A stretch of 27,394 bases of DNA from Candolleomyces eurysporus (taxonomy: Eukaryota; Basidiomycota; Agaricomycetes; Agaricales; Psathyrellaceae). Under the pieces are notes generated by a model. It saw only the letters and a program-made list of their open reading frames with translations. It did not search any database and was not told the DNA's origin. Made by a program: the position numbers and the translations under genes. Positions within the stretch are counted from its first letter, which is position 1. Every line of letters begins with the position of its first letter. Below, in pieces: positions 20,968 through 27,394 of the stretch. The stretch covers positions 1 through 27,394 of the forward strand of contig JANBPK010001583.1 in the NCBI GenBank assembly GCA_027579435.1, given 5' to 3'.

Positions 20968-22702
20968 TCATTGGACCCCGCAGCCTTTGCCCATAATGGT
21001 GTCAAAATCACAACTACATGCGGTTTGAATAGTTATCGATACCCCGTCAAGCTCGCGAATCGATTCAACAGCAGCTTTCAGCTGAACGCCACCACTACCC
21101 GAGCCCACCCCCCGGGACACGCCCTTCGGCAGACAAACTAGAAGCTTCGGGTTGCTCGTATGGCCCTCGGAATACTGGGAGCCTTCTGCTGTCGAAAGCC
21201 TCGAGTGCNAAAAACGCCGCGAATGACCTCCAATAACTTGCATTGCGGACAAATGATAAGTTTTTACCCCGCTGCCTATGTCGATAAAGGGTGCTATTCG
21301 ACGGATGCAGACAAATCTCGTGAACGTTAGGGAGTAACGCTTGGGTGTCGGCGATGGCCTGCCTGCTACCGTCAACCGATTCGGCATCGTCCGTGAACCA
21401 GGTGTCGAGGCAGAGCCTTCGCACGGAGGAGAGGCCTTTTAAGAGACTGAGAAGGGTTTCGTTGTCTTGGATGAACCAACATCTGAGGTAGAATTCCTGT
21501 AAATTTGATCCATTGTTCTGGAGGAAGCTGACCACTTGTGGTAACGTCTCTGAGAGAGACCGCTGAACGGCGTCATTTTCATAATCGGGGTACCCTTTAT
21601 CAGTGGGTAGGAAAGTAACGATCTGGAGGGTGGAGAGAGATGGGGCATTTATTTTGGAGAAGATGGTGTACGAGCAGGGGTTGATGATTTTGAGGAATTG
21701 AAGCCGGGGGAAGTAGAATGACGGTGCATTGCCCGATAGAGGTTTGGCAAGGCGCATGCTGAGGGTGAGTTCTTTGAGATTTGAGAATCCCCCTAGCTTG
21801 GAGAAATACACGTTTGGGTCGATGTTGTGCATGTGCAAGATCATCTTGGCAAGACTTGGATGGCCAGCAAGGAACGGCAAGCTGCAGTCGTTGTTGCTGA
21901 AACACTTGAGATGCAAAGTGCTGAGCACTGGGAAAGACACCCTGATGACGTCGCATGGGGAAGATGTGGTCCAACTGCAACTGTCTCCAAGTTCGATGTT
22001 TAAATAGCGCGTTTCCCATCGTGCTCCCGCTGGAGCTCGCAGCTTGTCCTCGAATTGCTTGAAGTTGAATTTCCTTACACAGAAGGCTAACCCCATCAGG
22101 CGGGATCGCTGAGAGAATAGGTATTCCAGCCAGTCGTCGGGAATTGGCTTGTTCGACATCCAGTCGAAACCGAGTTGGAGAGGTAGAGACGGTCCCGCTC
22201 GCTCGAAGTATTTCTGGACGCGACGAATCGCATCAGCTACTTTCCCGTCGGTATCAATTGCGATCCAAATATTGGTCCAGAGGGAGTGTGTAGAGAACGA
22301 CACCTCGCGCCACATCCTACAGACAGCACGCAGCTTCTTGAAGTGCCGAAGATCCGTTGTGCTGGTGCGGGAGATTGAACTATGCCAGCCTGTTGGGTTG
22401 ATTGCGACCTGCAGAATATCTGCCAGGATTTCGGGGGGCAGCTTCCGCCACGGGGACAGAATCGGCGCTATCTTATCGTCTCTTCCTTTTTTGAGGGACT
22501 GGTATCGTGATTGAAGTTGAAACAATCGGTCTTGGAGAGTATCGATCTCGTCTGCGCGACGTTCCAACTCTATATCGATGTCCTTCAGCGACTGTGAAGC
22601 CGACTGGCACTCTTCCGAGGTTGGAGGTTCGTTATTCCCTATCACCCTGAGCAAAGAGTTCTGATTTAAGAGGTTTTCAAGGAACTCATCGCTGGAGATC
22701 AT
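20968..22702 (-). CDS. F-box protein with coiled coil and LRR-like tail (alpha copy)
   Basis: Single exon, 577 residues if the N at 21209 is treated as a spurious extra base. With N counted, the frame diverges at AAF and stops at 21095. Without it, the frame passes through AAFLHSR to a tail ending SIRELDGVSITIQTACSCDF..., which matches the beta copy. Start at ATG 22702 (MISSDEF), because the beta copy starts the same way. Residues 32-75 form a coiled coil, and an F-box follows at about 82-150 (SPWRKLPPEILADILQVA, LRAVCRMWREVSF, LWTNIWI). The rest is leucine-rich-like (SLPLQLGFDW, WLEYLFSQRSRLMGL, VSFPVLSTLHLKC, LAGHPSLAKMIL, SVRRLCLDTWF). F-box proteins recruit substrates to SCF ubiquitin ligases through Skp1. 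Such families are greatly expanded in agarics. It is convergent with B2. Confidence 0.82.
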
Positions 22703-22884
22703 GGCAAGAGGAAAGGGGCGTTTAGTGGGCCAGATGCGTGACGCACGGAAGACATTCTCACGTGCATGGTAAATTACATTGAGGAAACACTCCCTGCGTA
22801 GCGAGTGTCGGTACCTCAGACAAAAATAGNTTTTTATTGTCCAGCTCAAATTTGAATAGCTATCATGAATCGACTGAACAATTG

Positions 22885-23190
22885 CCGCGTTCAATTCCTC
22901 CTAATACCGAAGGCCTGCGCCACCATTTTCTCCAAAATACGAACCTCTTCTCTCTTCAAGCTCCCTCAAAATCGTTACCTCCCTGCCTACTGACAGTGAC
23001 CTGTCCTTTAGCGAAAATGATATCCTCAAGGTCTCTCGACGACGTTCCTGCAGCTCGCCAGCTTCCTCCAAGAAGGGAGGTCGGGATGATTAGATTTCTA
23101 CCTCAGATGCTAGTTCATGGAGGACAACGAAACCCTCCGACGCCCGTTCGACGTCCTTGCCTCCGTACGACGCCTCTGCCTCGACAGCCG
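22885..23190 (+). pseudogene. Inverted F-box relic on the plus strand
   Basis: On the plus strand this stretch reads RVQFLLIPKACATIFSKIR, which matches RLQFLKIINPCSYTIFSKIN of the alpha F-box gene. Later it reads QLASFLQEG, LDFYLRC, FMEDNETLRR and SVRRLCLDS, which match VVSFLQ, QEFYLRC, FIQDNETLLS and SVRRLCLDT. The frame shifts between blocks and contains stops after RSG and after YLRC. It is a third F-box-derived piece, in the opposite orientation to its neighbours, and lies directly in the spacer between the alpha promoter and the beta 3' end. Confidence 0.75.
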
Positions 23191-23326
23191 TTGTGAACTT
23201 TTGAGCCCAGACATGAACACAGGGTGTCTCCAAGAAACAAGATCAAATATTGTTTGATACATAGTGACTAGTGTAATATATTGAGCGTATGTAGTATTGA
23301 AATAGTTGAAGTATTTATCACTCAAC

Positions 23327-25032
23327 TCAAACATCACAAGTACACTTGTTTTGAATAATTATGGACGCCCCATTGAGCTCACGAATCGACGCAACGGCCT
23401 CCAATTGAGTATCATCCACTCCATACACGCCCTCCTCCAAGTCCGGAAGGTAAACGAGTATTTTTGGCTTGCTTATAATGCCCTCGGAGTGGTTCACAAG
23501 TCCAGGAGCTTTGGCTGTGGAACCAGGAATACCAACATCCGATTCGGAGGCCGGTTTTCTCGAGTGCAAAAATGCAGCGAACGACCTCCAAAACCGAGGG
23601 TTGCGGACAAACGGTGGGGGACCTGTCCAGCGGGAAGGAATTTCTTCTGGCAGATGTTGACAAATTTCGCGAACGTTAGGCAGTAGTGATTGATTACTTA
23701 TGGTCCGCGCTCGGTCGTCATCCTCGGAAGTGGATTCGGAGTCGTCCGTGAACCAAGTGTCGAGGCAGAGCCTTCGCACGGAGGGGAGAGCTTCAAGGAG
23801 GCGGCGAAGGGCTTCATCGTCTTGCATGAACCAGCATCTGAGGTAGAAATCTTGGATTTTTGACCCCGCTTCTTGTAGGAAGCCGATCAATTGCGGGAAA
23901 GTCGTCCACAACTGCTGTTGGACGCTCGGAGTCCCATGAACGGAAGTCGCGATCCGGAGGTCGGAGAGAGAAGGGGCTCGTATCTTGGACAACACGGTGA
24001 ATGAGCAGGGGTCGCGTATGGTGAGGTATTGGAGGTCGGGGAGTTCGCAGGATGGGGCGTCGTTTTGATATTGACTGATACGCGCAAGTGGTCAAAGTGA
24101 GTTCATAAATGTGTTTAAAACCGCCGAGCCTGGAGAAACACCGGTCCTGGTTGATTTTGGCCATATTGAGGTGTAACTTGGCCAGGCCTGGATGGCCGGC
24201 AAGGATAGCTAGGTGACAGCTTTCATCTCTGTCCGACGAGATATGGATAGATTGGAGCGCTGGGAAAGACGCGTCGATGACGTCGGAGGTGGCAAGCGCT
24301 GTTCCACCTCGAAGTCTGACATTTAGATAGCGTGTTTCCCATGTTGCTCCGTCTGAATCTTTCAACCTCTCCTCGAACGCCCGAAAATAGGACGTTGTTG
24401 ATTTGACGGTAATCTCTATCAGACGGGATCGCTGAGACAACAGGTATTCCAGCCAGGTGTCAGAAACGGGGTTGGACTTCTTCCTCCATTTGAATCCCAG
24501 CTGGAGAGGCAGAGAGGGCCCCGCCCGCTCGAAGTATTTCTGGACGCCACGAATAGCATCAGCCACTTCCTCTGTTCTGTACTCGTCAAAGTCGATCCAA
24601 ACGTTGGTCCAGAGTGAGGGGGTAGAGAATGCCACCTCACGCCACATCCTGCAAACCGCACGCAGGTTCTTGAAGAGCCTGCGATTGGTTGAGTGGACAG
24701 CGGAGACGAAGTAATCATCCCAACCTGGGTTGACTGCGACCTGGAGGGTATCGGCCACGATTTCNGGGGGGTAGCTTCCGCCATGGCGAAAGAATCGCCG
24801 AAATATCCTTTCTTTTCGTTTCGAGAATCTTGCATCGTGATTGTAGTCGAGAGAGTTGCGATGGGAGCGCCTCGATTTCAGCCTGCAGCTGTTTCAACTC
24901 CGTATCGATGTCCTTTAGTTTTTGTGAAGCTAACTTGGACTCTTCCAACGTTGTTGGAAGGTTATTGCCCGTAATTCTGGCCAGAGGGTCGTAATCTGAC
25001 TGACTTTCAGGGGGAGTATCGCTGGAGATCAT
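23327..25032 (-). CDS. F-box protein with coiled coil and LRR-like tail (beta copy)
   Basis: Single exon, 567 residues if two single-base excesses are discounted. One is the N at 24765 beside a G6 run, inside the F-box (KLPP then EIVADTLQVAVN). The other is a fourth A on the minus strand (T4 at 24063-24066) where the left paralogue at about 11140 has three. Without these corrections the gene falls into three frames. Start at ATG 25032. The coiled coil is about residues 25-70 (KLKDIDTELKQLQAEIEAL), then an F-box with LRAVCRMWREVAF and LWTNVWID, then the LRR-like region (WLEYLLSQRSRLIEI, IDASFPALQSIHI, LAGHPGLAKLHLNM, FYLRCWFMQDDEALRRLL, FVRNPRFWRSFAAFLHSR), ending NKCTCDV. The likely role is an SCF substrate adaptor. 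It is paralogous to alpha and to the downstream half of the chimeric pseudogene at 10373-11880. It may be a pseudogene if the A-run insertion is real. Confidence 0.78.
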
Positions 25033-25212
25033 GGTGGACCGAGGTCAGGGTACCCTCGGCATGTGCGGCATTGGACCGCGGGAATATTCCGATCACGTGT
25101 GGTGTTGAACCTCGCGTCGCGTTCCCGATTTGGCCTCGTGCAATTTCAACGTTCTTTGTCCTCCATCATCTGCGACACCACCGATAACACCAAATCATCC
25201 ATATATCCCGCG
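25033..25212. promoter_or_regulatory. Short divergent promoter region
   Basis: Only 180 bases separate the start codons of the beta F-box gene (25032, minus) and the MAP65/Ase1 gene (25213, plus). Both promoters or leaders must lie here or within the neighbouring gene. The Ase1 frame stays open upstream to 25063, so an extended N-terminus from a non-ATG start cannot be excluded. I see no clear TATA box. Confidence 0.45.
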
Positions 25213-27394
25213 ATGTCGACGGCGGAGACAGCGACGACGACGACAATAACAACAGCAACAACCACTACCACAGCACCGACGACAGCAATGACCCTGACGT
25301 CTCTGCTGGACTCGCTGCACACTCATCTACAATCGCAAACACAACTCCTACCCACCCTCCATGCCCAGCTGGGACTTCCACCAACAGCTCTCGAGGATGA
25401 CCTCAAGAACTTGCAAGAGCAACTCATCCAAGGTGTTGAGAAGCACATTGATCTGCGGCGGAAACAGGTCGATGAGTGGATGGAGAGCTGCGAGGCCGTG
25501 GAGACGGTCTGCATTCGATATACCAAAGCTCTGGGCGGTAACGTCAAAGCGACAGGCACGAGTCTGGGGGAGCTGAGGAAGGAGCAGTCCTTACCTCGAC
25601 GATACGAACTCGTCACCGAATTCCAAGAAAAGCTACGCCAGACCTACCACGCCAAACTCGAACAATTAACCACATTAACCAACCGCCTCAACCACCTCGC
25701 TCGAACACTCGGCACACTCTACTTCGCACAAGACGTTTTGGAGGCCACACCAGCCGCGGGGGAGGCGGCGTTTGACGCTACCGCTCCGAGGGATATCACC
25801 CCAGAACGATTCTTGAAACTCGAGAAGGAGTTGGTGAGGGGCAAGGCGGAGGTGACGAAGCGGTTGCACCAGCTTTCTTCTGTATTCGTCCAAATAGACT
25901 GGCTGTACTCGGAGCTTGGGATGCCGCCACCTTTGCCCGGTGAAAGTCCACCCCCACCGACGTCCATGGCAACCGACGACCCGTTCTGCGTTTCAACTCC
26001 CACACCGGCATCACGAACCTCCAGCACTACGCCTCTCCTATTCCAAGACAACGAAGAGGCCGAGTACCTGCGGATATTTGGGAATTTCGTTGCGCGGATT
26101 GAGGAAGTGGAGGAAGGAAGTTTGGTAGGCCTTGAAGGCGTTGAGCCAACCCAGGGCCTCTTGGAATGGGCAGCCATGCTCCATTCCTCGCTGGAAGAAC
26201 TAAAGAAGAAGCGTGAAGCTCACATTCAAGCCATGTATGATCAACTGGAGGGGCTGTGGCGGCGGCTGGGCGTGAACGAAGAGGCCATGGACGCATTCGT
26301 TGAAATGCATCGCGGGAGCACGGAAGAGGTCATCAGAGAGTACGAAGAGGAGCTGGAGAGGATGTTGGAGCTGAAGCAGGATCGGATGGGTCAATTTATC
26401 GAGAGTGCTCGAGAGGAGATTGTGCGGCTGTGGGATGACCTCATGGTTGGCGAGGACGAGAAGGCTGACTTTGCGCCTTTCGTCGATGGTGCGTTTTCGC
26501 GACTATTTTCGTTTTCTGTCGCTGACTTTTTTTATAGACGAATTCACGGAAGAGCTGCTCACCATTCATGAAGACGAGATCCGGAGGCTGAAAGAAGAGC
26601 GACGAATGAAGGCACCTCTCCTCGCAAGTATCAAGAAGTACTTCCAGATATGCGACGAGGAGAAGGAACTGCAAGCAGCAGCGGCCGACCAAACGCGACT
26701 ACTCGGACGAGGCCGTGACCCCGGCCGACTCTTGCGAGAAGAGAAAATGCGAAAACGCGTTCAGAAAGAGAAACCAAGGGTAAGTCAACCATACCAGGTT
26801 TTCGCAGCCACTCATGCTTATCATATGTTATTTTCATCTAGCTCGAACAAGACCTCCTCACATCCATCCCAGCATGGGAGCTCGAAGCTTGCAAACCCTT
26901 CCTCATACATGGGGAAAGCATCCTACAGCTCCTCCTCGAAACCGTGGCTGTTTCTCAAGAACAAGAAAACAAACGCAAGACGACACGAGCAGGGACACGC
27001 GCTACTACCCCGACAGGGACGTCAGGCGGGTACGTGCCAGGTGGCAGCACCAGCAAAGCAAGTGGTTCCGTCACTCCAGCTGTTCGCCCCGCATCCTCCA
27101 TGGCATCTTCCGGACCTAACAAACGCCAAAAACTGGGTGACTCGACTTCCTCTTCCTTGTCAAACTCGACGTCAAACCCGACTCCGGCGTATGCACCAGC
27201 GACTGGAAAGCGGGTTCCGCTTGCCTCGCATAAAGGGAACGGAAATGGGACGGCAACGAAGAATGTAAGGTCGCGGTCGAAGACGCCTGGACCTGCAGCG
27301 TCGTCATTACCCAAACCTCCGTCATCTCAGCGTCAGCAACAACAGCCATCGCAGATTGCGATGCCGGTTCCAAGAGCGGGGACGCAGCATCATG
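25213..27394 (+). CDS. ase1: Ase1/PRC1/MAP65 microtubule-bundling protein, 3' truncated
   Basis: Exons 25213-26488, 26538-26779 and 26842 to the window edge (at least 690 residues). Ase1/PRC1/MAP65 proteins crosslink antiparallel microtubules in the spindle midzone and recruit kinesins for anaphase and cytokinesis. Seen here: a Thr-rich start (about 2-27), then a long helical rod with repeated coiled-coil heptads from LLDSLHTHLQSQ to the spectrin-like region. The family landmark LWDDLMVGEDEK...FAPFVD lies at the first intron, then LKEERRMKAPLLASIKKYF, LLREEKMRKRVQKEKPRLEQ and the SIPAWELEACKPFLIHGE block. The C-terminal tail is basic and Ser/Pro-rich with an NKRQKL nuclear-localisation-like motif. 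Start is at ATG 25213, the first ATG in frame. The gene looks single-copy and intact, and probably marks the edge of the duplicated accessory region. Confidence 0.9.
25226..25290 (+). repeat. ACN trinucleotide tract coding poly-Thr
   Basis: Imperfect ACA/ACG/ACC triplets encode a Thr-rich run at residues 5-27 of the Ase1 homologue. It is a low-complexity, slippage-prone coding microsatellite near the start codon. Confidence 0.7.

Larger units (their letters stand above)
2904..25032. repeat. Two tandem copies of an A-B-F-box segment
   Basis: Unit 1 (2904 to about 12955) and unit 2 (13992-25032) have the same order and orientation: conserved 5' block, A gene (+), B gene (+), F-box genes (-). 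The A starts are 11100 apart and the B stops 11070 apart. Exon borders in A and B coincide, including a 23-nt exon (6207-6229 and 17247-17269) and a 54-nt intron (6840-6893 and 17874-17927). Protein divergence is substantial, so the duplication is not recent. The F-box flank at 10256-10740 versus 23216-23700 is much more similar at the DNA level. Confidence 0.85.

Noticed and set aside
25719..26177. Long minus-strand frames opposite the Ase1 homologue
   Set aside because: They are shadows of a strongly biased coding exon on the plus strand and have no independent start, splice or domain evidence.
1..27394. tRNA genes, rRNA, CRISPR-like arrays, bacterial-type operons
   Set aside because: Nothing with a cloverleaf box pattern, regular spacer-repeat structure or Shine-Dalgarno-linked genes was seen. 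All gene structure is eukaryotic and intron-rich.

Overview
The window looks like nuclear DNA of a filamentous basidiomycete, most likely an Agaricomycete. The genes are densely split by 47-90 nt introns with GTRNGT...YAG borders. The gene content is typical of mushroom-forming fungi: a basidiomycete-type multi-span membrane protein, coiled-coil F-box proteins with leucine-rich-like tails, TKL-type (pseudo)kinases, and an unnamed agaric family containing a GDVGTF motif. No bacterial operon structure, tRNA, rRNA or CRISPR was seen.

Layout. (1) 347-1778 (+): a 9-exon membrane protein. (2) 2904-13000, unit 1: gene A1 (GDVGTF family), then B1 (shared N-terminal module, disordered region, pseudokinase, RasGEF_N, RasGEF), then decayed F-box copies on the minus strand. 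(3) 13992-25032, unit 2: A2 joined by an in-phase intron to B2 (MLKL/HeLo-like four-helix domain, pseudokinase, RasGEF_N, RasGEF), then two largely intact F-box genes on the minus strand with an inverted F-box relic between them. (4) 25213 to the right edge (+): the conserved microtubule bundler Ase1/PRC1/MAP65, divergent from the last F-box gene and cut by the window end.

Units 1 and 2 are an old tandem segmental duplication with an offset of about 11.1 kb in the A and B genes. The 5' flanks, exon borders and even a 54-nt intron are shared, but the N-terminal domain content of the kinase-RasGEF gene and the fate of the F-box cluster have diverged.

The most notable object is the unit 2 locus 14077-20356. 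Twenty-five exons can be phased end to end. The model sums to 1620 codons once two single-base homopolymer insertions are discounted. The predicted product combines a GDVGTF-family domain, a necroptosis-type four-helix domain, a kinase fold lacking catalytic residues and a Ras exchange factor. A role in Ras-linked cell death or self/non-self signalling is inference only.

Six reading-frame breaks in otherwise conserved genes are all +1. Five of them lie at a homopolymer of seven or more or at an N next to a homopolymer. Draft-assembly errors are therefore a serious alternative to true gene decay.
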